Shown piece by piece: positions 34,272-42,662 of a stretch of DNA of 64,000 nt (position 1 is its first letter; each line of letters opens with the position of its first letter). The DNA is from Inquilinus limosus DSM 16000 (GTDB lineage: Bacteria; Pseudomonadota; Alphaproteobacteria; DSM-16000; Inquilinaceae). The DNA lies in NCBI RefSeq assembly GCF_000423185.1, contig NZ_AUHM01000023.1, positions 1-64,000 of the forward strand, written 5' to 3'. The notes beneath the pieces are model-generated. The model was not told the origin of the DNA. It saw only the letters and a program-made list of their open reading frames with translations, and ran no database searches. A program made the position numbers and the translations under genes.

Positions 34272-34856
34272 ATGGGGGATTGTGAGTTGGTTGATCTGTC
34301 GTCAACTGAGATACCGGACGTGAAGTTCGTCAGACTGCGCAGATTCGAGGACGCCCGCGGCTATTTCTTTGAAACCTGGAACTCGGAGAAGTTTCGGGAC
34401 GCGGGGCTGCCGGTCGACTTCGTCCAGGACAATCAGGCCGGCAGCGTCGCCGTCGGCACCATGCGCGGCCTGCACTATCAGACCGCCCCGCACGCCCAGG
34501 GCAAGCTGATCGGCGTGATCCGCGGCTCGATCTTCGACGTCGCGGTCGACATCCGCCACGGCTCCCCGACCTTCGGCCGTGCGGTCGGGGTGACGCTGAC
34601 AGCGGCCGAGCCGAGCCGACTCTGGGTCCCGGTCGGCTTCGCCCATGGCTATGTCACGCTCGAGCCGGACACCGAGGTCGTCTACAAGGTCACCTCCGGC
34701 TACGCACCGCAGGCCGAGGGAGGCATCCGCTGGGACGACCCGGCGCTCGGCATCGACTGGCCGATCCCGCCCGCCGAGATGATCGTCAACGACCGCGACC
34801 GCAGCTGGCCGCGCCTCGCCGACGCCCCCGCCCATTTCCGGTACGGTGCAGCATGA
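34272..34856 (+). CDS. rfbC: dTDP-4-dehydrorhamnose 3,5-epimerase
   Basis: The product has 194 residues from ATG 34272; an in-frame GTG 45 bases upstream is possible. It has the RmlC cupin motifs: DARGYFFETW, QDNQAGS, MRGLHYQ with the catalytic His, and FAHGYVTLE. It performs the third step of dTDP-L-rhamnose synthesis. It overlaps rfbB by 4 bases. The order here is C-B-D and the first gene, rfbA, is missing. Confidence 0.93.
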   Translation: MGDCELVDLSSTEIPDVKFVRLRRFEDARGYFFETWNSEKFRDAGLPVDFVQDNQAGSVAVGTMRGLHYQTAPHAQGKLIGVIRGSIFDVAVDIRHGSPTFGRAVGVTLTAAEPSRLWVPVGFAHGYVTLEPDTEVVYKVTSGYAPQAEGGIRWDDPALGIDWPIPPAEMIVNDRDRSWPRLADAPAHFRYGAA

Positions 34857-35887
34857 CCATCTTCGTGACCGGCGGCGCCGGCTTCATCGGCTCGGCCCTC
34901 GTCCGCCAGCTGGTCGCCGACGGCGAGACCGTCGTCACCATCGACAAGCTGACCTATGCCGGCAACCTGGACAACCTGGCCGGGCTGGACGCCACAGGCC
35001 GGCACCGTTTCGTCCAGGCCGACATCTGCGACGTCGACGCGATGCAGGCCCTGTTCGCCGAGCACCGCCCGGACATCGTCTATCATCTGGCGGCCGAAAG
35101 CCATGTCGACCGGTCGATCGACGATCCGCTGGCCTTCGTCCGCACCAATGTGATGGGCACCGCCAGCCTGCTGACCGCGGCGCTGGGTTACTGGCGCGGC
35201 CTGCCGCACGGCAACGGCTTCCGCTTCCTGCACGTCTCGACCGACGAGGTCTATGGCGAGCTGGACGCGACCGGCCTGTTCTCCGAGACCAGCCCCTACC
35301 AGCCGAACTCGCCCTATTCCTCCAGCAAGGCCGGCTCCGACCACCTCGCCCGGGCCTGGCACCGCACCTACGGCCTGCCGGTGATGGTATCGAACTGCTC
35401 GAACAATTACGGGCCGTACCAGTATCCGGAGAAGCTGATCCCGGTCGTCACCCTGAACGCGCTCGAAGGCAAGCCTTTGCCGATCTACGGCAAGGGCGAG
35501 AACGTCCGCGACTGGATCCATGTCGACGACCACGCCGCCGGGCTGCGCGCGATCATCGCCAGGGGACGCCCGGGCGACACCTATCTGATCGGCAGCCGGT
35601 CGGAACGGAGCAACATCGACCTGGTCCGCCAGATCTGCAGTATCCTGGACGAGCTGCAGCCGGCGGCGCAGCCCTATGAGAGCCTGATCACCTTCGTCAC
35701 CGACCGGCCGGGCCACGACGCCCGCTACGCCATCGACCCGACCAAGGCCGAGACCGAGCTGGGCTGGCGCCCGAAGCACAGCCTGGAGCAGGGGCTGCGG
35801 GAGACCGTCGCTTGGTACATCGCCAACCGCGACTGGTGCGCCCGGGCGGGCGAGCGCAGCCGCCTCGGCCTCGGCCGCGCGGCATGA
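34853..35887 (+). CDS. rfbB: dTDP-glucose 4,6-dehydratase
   Basis: The protein has 344 residues. It contains TGGAGFIGSALVR, the substrate motif ESHVDRSIDDPLAF, HVSTDEVYGEL with the catalytic Thr-Asp-Glu, and YSSSKAGSDH with the Tyr/Lys pair. It converts dTDP-glucose to dTDP-4-keto-6-deoxyglucose, the second step to dTDP-rhamnose. Tight ATGA overlaps on both sides show a coupled rfbC-rfbB-rfbD operon. Confidence 0.93.
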   Translation: MTIFVTGGAGFIGSALVRQLVADGETVVTIDKLTYAGNLDNLAGLDATGRHRFVQADICDVDAMQALFAEHRPDIVYHLAAESHVDRSIDDPLAFVRTNVMGTASLLTAALGYWRGLPHGNGFRFLHVSTDEVYGELDATGLFSETSPYQPNSPYSSSKAGSDHLARAWHRTYGLPVMVSNCSNNYGPYQYPEKLIPVVTLNALEGKPLPIYGKGENVRDWIHVDDHAAGLRAIIARGRPGDTYLIGSRSERSNIDLVRQICSILDELQPAAQPYESLITFVTDRPGHDARYAIDPTKAETELGWRPKHSLEQGLRETVAWYIANRDWCARAGERSRLGLGRAA

Positions 35888-36738
35888 CGCTCGTCGTCTT
35901 CGGCGCCGGCGGCCAGGTCGGGCGCGATCTGACCGAGCTGGCGCAGGCCCGGGGCCTCGCCGTGCGGGCCTTCGCCCGGTCGGAGGTCGACATCACCGAC
36001 GCCGCCGCGGTCGCCGATGCCGTCCGGGGGGCGGAGTTCGTCGCCAACTGCGCCGCCTACACTGCGGTCGACAAGGCCGAATCCGACCGCGACAGGGCCT
36101 TCGCCGTGAACGCGACCGCGCCCGGCCTGATGGCGCGGGCCTGCGCCGAGGCCGGCGCGGTCCTGCTGCACATCTCGACCGACTACGTCTTCCGCGGCGA
36201 CGGCGACCGGCCGTGGCGCGAGGACGACCCGATCGCGCCACTGTCGGTCTATGGCGAGAGTAAGGCGGCGGGCGAGGCGGCGGTCCGGACGGCGCTGCCG
36301 CGCCACGTCATCCTGCGAACCGCCTGGGTCTTCGCCGCGCACGGCCATAACTTCGTGCGCACCATGCTGCGGCTCGGCGCCGAACGGCCGGAGCTGCGCA
36401 TCGTCGCCGATCAGCGCGGCGGCCCGACCCCGGCCGCCGACATCGCCGCGGCGATCCTGGCGATCCGCGACCGCGTCCTGGCGCCTGGCTTCACCGACTG
36501 GGGCACCTTCCACTTCGCCGGCGCCCCCGCCACCACCTGGTACGACTTCGCCGCGGCGATCTTCGCCGAAAGGGCAGGGGCGGCCCCGGTGCTGCACCCG
36601 ATCGCGACCTCGGACTACCCGACCCCGGCACGGCGACCGTCGAATTCGGTGCTGGATTGCGGCAAGATCGGCCGGGTGTTCGGTCTGGCACAGCCCGATT
36701 GGCGGCTCGCGCTGCCCGCCATGGTGCGGTCGCAATAG
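35884..36738 (+). CDS. rfbD: dTDP-4-dehydrorhamnose reductase
   Basis: The product has 284 residues. It shows VVFGAGGQVGRDL, the Rossmann start of RmlD, then NCAAYTAVDKAE, HISTDYVFRGD and YGESKAAGE with catalytic Tyr/Lys, and a C-terminus with RRPSNSVLDCGKI. It carries out the last step of dTDP-L-rhamnose synthesis using NADPH. Overlaps rfbB by 4 bases. Confidence 0.93.
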   Translation: MTLVVFGAGGQVGRDLTELAQARGLAVRAFARSEVDITDAAAVADAVRGAEFVANCAAYTAVDKAESDRDRAFAVNATAPGLMARACAEAGAVLLHISTDYVFRGDGDRPWREDDPIAPLSVYGESKAAGEAAVRTALPRHVILRTAWVFAAHGHNFVRTMLRLGAERPELRIVADQRGGPTPAADIAAAILAIRDRVLAPGFTDWGTFHFAGAPATTWYDFAAAIFAERAGAAPVLHPIATSDYPTPARRPSNSVLDCGKIGRVFGLAQPDWRLALPAMVRSQ

Positions 36739-36788
36739 CGGCGCAGAAGGGCGTGCCGGCCCGGGGCCGCATCGCGTTGGGGGGATGG

Positions 36789-37616
36789 GTGGCGGATGTT
36801 CTGGTGATCGGGCGATCGAGTTTTCTCGCCCGCAGCTTTGTTGAGGCTCACGGCGCCGCCGGCATCCGCCACGCCGCCTGGGCCGATGTGGCGCGGCCGG
36901 AGACCTTCGAGGGCATCGGCTGCGTCGTCAACTTCGCCCTCGATCCGCGCTATATGCGCGAGGCCTATGACCCGGCGCTCGACTGCGACCGCACCCTGGC
37001 CGAGGCGATCGGCCGGGCCCAGCGCGACGGCCGCATGCCGGCGGACGCGCATGTGGTGATGATCAGCACCCGCAAGGTCTACGGCCCGGCCGGCGACGAG
37101 CCTCTGGTCGAGACCCGGACGCCGGCGCCGCAGGACGCCTATGGCCGCAACAAGCTGGTGACCGAGGAGCTGCTGCGGGACCGGTTCGGGCCGAATCTCA
37201 CCATCCTGCGCCTGTCCAACATCTTCGGCTTCGAGGATGTGCCGGGCCGCCGCACCTTCCTCGGGATGCTGCTGCGGTCGCTGCGCGGGGAAGGGGTGAT
37301 CCGCTACGACCTGAGCCCCTTCACGCTGAAGGACTTCCTGCCGGTCGACGCCTTCGTGGCGGCGTTGGCCGAGGTGGTGCGGGCGCGGCCCGGCGGCCTG
37401 TTCAATCTCGGCTCCGGCGTGGCGCTCGAGATCGGCTGGCTGGCGATGTGGATCCTCGAAGGCTACGGCCGCGGCAGCCTCAGCATCATCGATCCGTCCA
37501 TTCGCGATGAATTCACGATAAACGTGGATCGCTTCGTCGCGCGGTTCGGCCCTGTCGCCGATCGCGAGGACATCCGTGCGGCCTGCCTGGCCATTGGAAG
37601 GAGACTTGGGGCTTGA
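36789..37616 (+). CDS. NAD-dependent epimerase/dehydratase family protein
   Basis: The protein has 275 residues from GTG 36789, which follows GGGGATGGG. A shortened SDR fold shows VLVIGRSSFLARSF in place of the usual GxxGxxG, a conserved STRKVYGP and YGRNK (Tyr/Lys), and LRLSNIFG. The weak dinucleotide motif is odd for this family. Its stop overlaps the next gene's TTG start, so the two are coupled and probably make a second modified sugar nucleotide. Reaction unknown. Confidence 0.7.
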   Translation: MADVLVIGRSSFLARSFVEAHGAAGIRHAAWADVARPETFEGIGCVVNFALDPRYMREAYDPALDCDRTLAEAIGRAQRDGRMPADAHVVMISTRKVYGPAGDEPLVETRTPAPQDAYGRNKLVTEELLRDRFGPNLTILRLSNIFGFEDVPGRRTFLGMLLRSLRGEGVIRYDLSPFTLKDFLPVDAFVAALAEVVRARPGGLFNLGSGVALEIGWLAMWILEGYGRGSLSIIDPSIRDEFTINVDRFVARFGPVADREDIRAACLAIGRRLGA

Positions 37617-38575
37617 ACAAGATCGTGATCACCGGTGCCGCCGGTTTCCTCGGCTCGCATCTCGCCGACCTGTTCGTGGCGCGGTATCCGGAGGCTCGCT
37701 TCGTCTTCTTCGACAAGATGACCTATTCGGCGGATATCGAGAACATCGTGCACCATCTGCACGACCGCCGGCGCCAGCTGCTGGTGGGTGACATCTGCGA
37801 TCCCGAGTTCTGCCGTCAGGCGACGGCGGGGGCCGATCTGGTGATCCATGCGGCGGCCGAGAGCCATGTCGACCGGTCGTTCATGAACGCGACCCGCTTC
37901 GTCCACACCAACGTCTTCGGCACCCACACGCTGCTCGAGGCATGCCGGATGAACCAGGTGCCGCGGATCATCCACGTCTCCACCGACGAGGTCTATGGCG
38001 AGGTGCTGGAGGGCGAGGTCGACGAGGATACGATCCTCAACCCGACCAACCCCTATTCGGCGTCGAAGGCGGCGGCGGAGATGATGGTCCGCAGCCTGAT
38101 CCACTGCTACAAGATGCCGATCCTGATGATCCGCGGGAACAACATCTTCGGCGCCCGCCAGTATCCGGAGAAGATCATCGCCCGCTTCTGCCTGCGCCTG
38201 GTGCGCGGCGAGAAGCTGCCGATCCACGGCAACGGCAGCAATGTCCGCCACTATCTGGCGGCACAGGACATGGCCGAGGCGATCGCCCTGATCAACGAGC
38301 TCGGCGAGATCGGGCAGGTCTACAACATCGGCTCGGACGAGGAGTACACCAACCTGCAGGTCACGCAGATGATCTGCGACGCCTTCGGCGTCCGGATGCA
38401 GGAGGTGGTCGAGTTCGTCGAGGACCGGCCGTTCAACGACCGGCGCTACTCGATCTCCTCCCAGAAGCTGCGCAGCCTGGGCTGGGCGCCGCGGCGCCGC
38501 TTGGCCGAGGAGATCCCGGCCATCGCCCAGTGGTATCGCGACAACGCCAAGCGTTACGAGTGGGACGAGGTCTGA
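37613..38575 (+). CDS. NAD-dependent sugar-nucleotide 4,6-dehydratase/epimerase (RmlB-like)
   Basis: The protein has 320 residues from TTG 37613. It contains ITGAAGFLGSHLA, AAESHVDRSFMNATRF, HVSTDEVYGEV, YSASKAAAEM and RGNNIFGARQYPEK, all clear 4,6-dehydratase motifs. It is a paralogue of rfbB at 34853 but clearly diverged, so it may act on another NDP-hexose, supplying a second 6-deoxy or keto sugar. It ends the rightward polysaccharide block, before a hairpin. Confidence 0.82.
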   Translation: MNKIVITGAAGFLGSHLADLFVARYPEARFVFFDKMTYSADIENIVHHLHDRRRQLLVGDICDPEFCRQATAGADLVIHAAAESHVDRSFMNATRFVHTNVFGTHTLLEACRMNQVPRIIHVSTDEVYGEVLEGEVDEDTILNPTNPYSASKAAAEMMVRSLIHCYKMPILMIRGNNIFGARQYPEKIIARFCLRLVRGEKLPIHGNGSNVRHYLAAQDMAEAIALINELGEIGQVYNIGSDEEYTNLQVTQMICDAFGVRMQEVVEFVEDRPFNDRRYSISSQKLRSLGWAPRRRLAEEIPAIAQWYRDNAKRYEWDEV

Positions 38576-38589
38576 CCGCCTGACGGAAC

Positions 38590-38613
38590 GCGCCCGGCCG
38601 CGAGGCCGGGCGC
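38590..38613. terminator. GC hairpin between convergent genes, probable bidirectional terminator
   Basis: GCGCCCGGCC (38590-38599), a GCGA loop and GGCCGGGCGC (38604-38613) form a perfect 10-bp stem between the convergent RmlB-like and substrate-binding-protein genes. No T-tract follows on either strand, so termination would be weak or factor-assisted. Confidence 0.5.
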
Positions 38614-38622
38614 TCGGGGCGA

Positions 38623-40539
38623 TCAGGACGGATCGACCCAGAAGGTATCGGGGCGGTAGATGCCGAAATGCGCCCCGGGATCCCAGGAGAAGATGCCCTT
38701 CTCCGGCACGTTGTGCAGCCGGGCCTTGACCACGATCGGCTGCAGCACGCCCTGGACGGTGCCGATCGAGGTCACCTGGTCGGCCTGGATCCTGAGCATT
38801 TCACGGGTGATGGCGTCGCGCCGGCCCTGGTCGGTGGTGCCGCGCCATTCGTCGTAGAGGGCCATCAGCTTCTCGCCGAATTCGAGGTCCGGCTTCTCGC
38901 CGGCGCCGCCCTTGGTCTGCACGTACTGGCCCCATTTCGGGTATTGCAGCCAGTTCTGGTCGACCGGCGCCAGCTGCGACGGCACGGTCGTCGGCGTGAT
39001 CAGGCCGTTGTCCCAGCCCATCCACACCGACATCACCACGTCGCCGGCGAAGATCCGCTGCAGGAACACGTCGCGCTGCGACTGGGCGGTGTGCAGCGCC
39101 ACGCCGATCTTGGCCCAGCTCTCGCGGATCAACTGCAGGATGTCGGTCTCGAGGGTGCGCTCGCCGGCGCTCTCGACCACGATCTCCAGCCGCTTGCCGT
39201 TCGGCATCAGCCGAATGCCGTCGCCGTCGCGCTTCGACAGGCCGATCTCGTCCAGCAAGGCGTTGGCCTTCTCCGGGTCGAACGTGGCCCATTCGGTCGC
39301 CAGCGTTTCGTCGTAATAGGGGGATTCCGGCAGAACCGTGTTCTGGCCCGGCCGGGCCTGGCCGAAGAACACGGTCTGGTTGATCTCGTCGCGGTCGATG
39401 CCGAGCGACAGGGCGCGGCGGAAGCGGACGTCGCGGTTGAGAGTCCGCCAGTCCTTGTCGTTGCAGTTCAGGTTCGGGTAGAGCGCGACCTCCGAGCCGA
39501 GGGCGGTCGGCCACAGCCGCACCTTGTAGCCGCCGGCCTGCTCTCCCGCCTTGAGGAAGCTGATGTTGTCGAAGCGCAGGCCGCGGGCCTGAAGGTCGGA
39601 GTCCCCGGTGCCGGCCTTGGCCGGGATCAGCGAGCCCTCGACCACGTTGACGACGACGCGGTCGAGATAGGGCAGTTGCCGGCCCTGGCTGTCGACTCGG
39701 TGATAATAGGGGTTGCGGACGAAGACGAAGCGTTCCGCCGGGCTCTTGGTGGTGTTGATCCAGGGCTCGAGCTGCGGCAGCTCCGGGTTGGCCGCGTCGA
39801 TCAGCTTGCTGCGCTGGGTGTACAGGGCGACCCAGTTGCGGGCGCCGGCTTCCTTGACCTTGGCCTCCAGCGCCGCCGCATCGGCATATTTCTTGTGGAA
39901 CTGCTTCAGATAGTGCGCCGGCGCGAAGATGTAGAGCGGGCTGGCGCCGGCGATCGCCGGCAGGAACTCCGGGTTCGGCTTGGACCAGGAATAGCGGACC
40001 GTGAACGGGTCCGGGAACTCGACCTTCGGCAGCTCGCCGTCGACCAGCAGGCGTGAATCCGGGCCGTAGGGCATCAGCTCCTTGTCCAGCGACACGTCCT
40101 CCCAGAAATAGCGGAAGTCGTCACTGGTGAAGGGCTGGCCGTCGGACCATTTGTGGCCGGGCCGCAGATGCAGGGTGAAGACCTTCTCGCCCTCGACCTC
40201 GACCGACTGCAGGATGTCCGGATGCAGCTTGAAGTCCGGGCCGTAGCCGACCAGCCGGGCATAGCTGTAGGTGTTCATGATCCGGATGTCGCGGGCCCGG
40301 CCGGCCATCCAGCTGATCTCGCCGCCCTGGCGGCCCGGCTGCTTGCCCTCCGCCGCCATGTCGACCACGACCGGGGCCTCGGGCACCCGCTGGGTTACCG
40401 GCGGCAGCTTGCCGGCCGCCACGTCCTGCTCGTACAGCGGCGTCTCGACCAGCGTCAGCGAAGCGGCGCCGGCCGGGACGGCAGCGGCAAGCGCGACGGC
40501 AGCCGCAGCGGCCGCGGCCAATCGGAAAATCCAGGTCAT
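38623..40539 (-). CDS. ABC transporter substrate-binding protein, peptide/oligopeptide (SBP family 5)
   Basis: The protein has 638 residues from ATG 40539, with a long Ala-rich signal peptide ending near residue 26. The mature part has the family 5 features: FTLHLRPGHKWSDGQPFTSDDF, then the lobe-2 region with LGIDRDEINQTVFFGQARPG. Its length is above the usual 500-550, with an N-terminal extension of about 60 residues before the first lobe. It would deliver peptides or other large solutes to an inner-membrane transporter, but no permease or ATPase gene is next to it. Confidence 0.85.
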   Translation of the reverse strand: MTWIFRLAAAAAAAVALAAAVPAGAASLTLVETPLYEQDVAAGKLPPVTQRVPEAPVVVDMAAEGKQPGRQGGEISWMAGRARDIRIMNTYSYARLVGYGPDFKLHPDILQSVEVEGEKVFTLHLRPGHKWSDGQPFTSDDFRYFWEDVSLDKELMPYGPDSRLLVDGELPKVEFPDPFTVRYSWSKPNPEFLPAIAGASPLYIFAPAHYLKQFHKKYADAAALEAKVKEAGARNWVALYTQRSKLIDAANPELPQLEPWINTTKSPAERFVFVRNPYYHRVDSQGRQLPYLDRVVVNVVEGSLIPAKAGTGDSDLQARGLRFDNISFLKAGEQAGGYKVRLWPTALGSEVALYPNLNCNDKDWRTLNRDVRFRRALSLGIDRDEINQTVFFGQARPGQNTVLPESPYYDETLATEWATFDPEKANALLDEIGLSKRDGDGIRLMPNGKRLEIVVESAGERTLETDILQLIRESWAKIGVALHTAQSQRDVFLQRIFAGDVVMSVWMGWDNGLITPTTVPSQLAPVDQNWLQYPKWGQYVQTKGGAGEKPDLEFGEKLMALYDEWRGTTDQGRRDAITREMLRIQADQVTSIGTVQGVLQPIVVKARLHNVPEKGIFSWDPGAHFGIYRPDTFWVDPS

Positions 40540-40675
40540 CTGCCTACCCTGTTGTGGGTTTTTTGATCGTTCCCTCGAAGGCCGGCAGTATCGGCCGGTC
40601 GGGGGCGGATTGTGAAGCCCGACAATTGGGGCAGGGCGGTGTCGTGCCCATCCGGCCTCTTTCCGTCGCTCCACC

Positions 40676-40701
40676 GGAACGGAACGGCCCTTCGGAAAGT
40701 C
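40676..40701 (+). promoter_or_regulatory. Weak candidate EcfG-type promoter before the DUF6766 gene
   Basis: GGAAC (40676-40680), 17 bases, then AGTC (40698-40701), 50 bases before ATG 40752. The -35 is perfect; the -10 differs from CGTT at two positions. A second GGAAC overlaps at 40681. It is the weakest of the seven similar sites. Confidence 0.35.
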
Positions 40702-40751
40702 ATTCCAGATGAGTCCGCTTGCGGCCGCAGACCTTCGACGGAGGCACCGAC

Positions 40752-41195
40752 ATGTCGAATTCGATCTGGAAGCGATACGGCTATGGATGGGTGACGCTCG
40801 GCTTCTTCGTCATCTCCCTTGTCGGGCACTGGCTGTTCGGGTGGTTCGCCTATGTCGACGAACAGCGGCAGCACGGGACTGCGCCGGAGATCGGGGCCTA
40901 TGTGGTCGAGATGTCCCGCGACACGCTGGAGAACTGGCAGTCGGAGTTCCTGCAGCTGCTCTGGCAGATCGGCGGCCTCGCCTTCCTCCTCTATGTCGGC
41001 TCGCCGCAGTCGAAGGAGGGCGACGACCGGATGGAGGCCAAGCTCGACGCAATCCTAGCCTCGGTGGAGCCGGAGCGGGCCGATGCCATCATCGACGAGA
41101 TCGATCGCGAATATACGGGCCGGCACACCGATCCGCGCTGGAGCCGGCTGGCCGCGTCGGTCGCCCGGTCGCACCGGGGTGGTGCGGGGCGGTGA
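40752..41195 (+). CDS. DUF6766-like small membrane protein
   Basis: The product has 147 residues. Hydrophobic helices lie near 13-30 (WVTLGFFVISLVGHWLFGW) and 77-92 (LLWQIGGLAFLLYVG), separated by a charged loop containing TLENWQSEFLQL, a pattern I associate with DUF6766 proteins. The C-terminus is cytosolic and charged. Function unknown; relatives occur beside stress genes. The possible start 33 bases upstream is not supported. Confidence 0.65.
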   Translation: MSNSIWKRYGYGWVTLGFFVISLVGHWLFGWFAYVDEQRQHGTAPEIGAYVVEMSRDTLENWQSEFLQLLWQIGGLAFLLYVGSPQSKEGDDRMEAKLDAILASVEPERADAIIDEIDREYTGRHTDPRWSRLAASVARSHRGGAGR

Positions 41196-41211
41196 CGGGC
41201 AGGCCCGTTGC

Positions 41212-41379
41212 TCAACCGCCTTCGCGATAGTTCCTGCGGACCGCCTCCTGCGATGCCCGCTCGACCTCGCGGCTGCGGCGGCGGTAGCGCCATTGCATGG
41301 TGCCGTAGATCAGGCCCGCGGCCAGGACCACCACCAGCAGCACGTCGACCACGAGCCACAGCCATCCGCCGATATCCAT
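41212..41379 (-). CDS. Small single-pass membrane protein
   Basis: A 55-residue frame runs from ATG 41379: a hydrophobic helix (residues about 6-26, LWLVVDVLLVVVLAAG) followed by a basic tail with RYRRRSREVER. This layout is typical of true small membrane proteins. It is convergent with the DUF6766-like gene. A GGAAC-N17 candidate promoter lies 55 bases upstream. Function unknown. Confidence 0.6.
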   Translation of the reverse strand: MDIGGWLWLVVDVLLVVVLAAGLIYGTMQWRYRRRSREVERASQEAVRRNYREGG

Positions 41380-41434
41380 GGTGACCTTCCACCGTGATCC
41401 GGGAGGGTGGCCCGACGGCCGCCCCTCTCAGATC

Positions 41435-41460
41435 GACGCTCCCGACCACGGATCGGTTCC
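41435..41460 (-). promoter_or_regulatory. Candidate EcfG-type promoter before the 55-residue membrane protein gene
   Basis: On the minus strand GGAAC (41460-41456) is followed after exactly 17 bases by CGTC (41438-41435), one base off CGTT. It faces the gene starting at 41379. Confidence 0.45.
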
Positions 41461-41487
41461 CTGGGACCGGCCGGGAGCGCCGCGGGA

Positions 41488-42657
41488 TCAGCCTTCGGAC
41501 AGGACCCGCAGCGCCTCGTCGGCCACGACCTGCTCCTCGTCGGTCGGGATGACCAGCACGGCGACAGCGCTGCCGGGGGCGTCGATCCGGCCCGGACCGG
41601 CCTCCTCGGCGATCCGCACGCCGAGCCAGCCGAGATGGCGGCAGATCCGGGCGCGGATCTCCGGCTGGTGCTCGCCGATGCCGGCGGTGAAGACGATGGC
41701 GTCGAGCCCGCCGAGCGTGACGGCGAGCGCCGCCGCCGCCTGGGCGATGCGGAACGTGAAGATCTCGACCGCCTCGCGCGCCGCCGGGTCGTCGCTGGCC
41801 AGCAGCTCCCGCGTGTCGCCGCTGGTCCCGGACAGGCCGAGCAGGCCGGAGCGGCGATAGAGCAGGTCCGACACCTCCTCGACCCGCATGCCGCCCGGGC
41901 CGAGCAGATGCAGCAGCACCCCGGCGTCGAGCGCGCCGGGCCGCGTCGCCATCGGCACCCCGTCGAGCGCCGAGAAGCCCATCGTCGTCTCGACGCTGGC
42001 GCCGTCCCGCAGGGCGCAAAGGCTGGCGCCGCTGCCGAGATGGGCTACCACGACCCGCCCGGCCGCGAGCTGTGGATAGGCGCGACGCAGCGCGCTCGCG
42101 ATGAACTGGTAGGACAGGCCATGGAAGCCGTAGCGCTTGATCCCCTGGTCGTGCATCGCCCGGGGCAGGGCGAAGCGGCGCACCAGATCGGCCTGCCCGG
42201 CATGGAAGGCGGTGTCGGAGGAGGCGGTCTGGACGATGTCGGGCCGCAGCGCGCCCACCGCCTCGATCAGCCGCAGCGCCGGCGGCTGGTGCAGCGGCGC
42301 CAGCGGTACCAGCGCCTCCAGCCCGGCGAACACCTCCTCGGTGACGCGGACCGGCCCGGTGAAGCCCTCGCCGCCATGCACCACCCGATGGCCGGCCAGG
42401 GCGAGGCCGGCGAGGCCGAGCCGGTCCTCCAGCACGCGCAGGCAGCCGCCGAGCACGGCCCCGAGGTCCTTCGCATCCGCGACGCCGATCTCGGCCGTCC
42501 CGGATGCGCCCTCCGCCTCGAGGCGCAGCGCCAGCGGCTGTGCCTTCAGGTCGAGCACGGCCTTGGCGCGACGCGCCGCCCGGCCGTCCCGGGCCTCGAA
42601 CAGGCCGAGCTTGATCGAGGAGGAGCCCGCGTTGAGGGCGAGGATTCCGGTCGGCAT
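41488..42657 (-). CDS. ackA: Acetate kinase
   Basis: The protein has 389 residues, standard for AckA. It starts ILALNAGSSSIKLGLFE (phosphate-binding) and contains HRVVHGG, the catalytic-region FHGLSYQFIA, and AHLGSGASLCALRDG. It converts acetyl phosphate and ADP to acetate and ATP. It follows the phosphoketolase gene by 5 bases in the same operon, so its acetyl phosphate comes from sugar phosphates rather than from phosphotransacetylase. Confidence 0.93.
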   Translation of the reverse strand: MPTGILALNAGSSSIKLGLFEARDGRAARRAKAVLDLKAQPLALRLEAEGASGTAEIGVADAKDLGAVLGGCLRVLEDRLGLAGLALAGHRVVHGGEGFTGPVRVTEEVFAGLEALVPLAPLHQPPALRLIEAVGALRPDIVQTASSDTAFHAGQADLVRRFALPRAMHDQGIKRYGFHGLSYQFIASALRRAYPQLAAGRVVVAHLGSGASLCALRDGASVETTMGFSALDGVPMATRPGALDAGVLLHLLGPGGMRVEEVSDLLYRRSGLLGLSGTSGDTRELLASDDPAAREAVEIFTFRIAQAAAALAVTLGGLDAIVFTAGIGEHQPEIRARICRHLGWLGVRIAEEAGPGRIDAPGSAVAVLVIPTDEEQVVADEALRVLSEG

Positions 42658-42662
42658 GGCGC

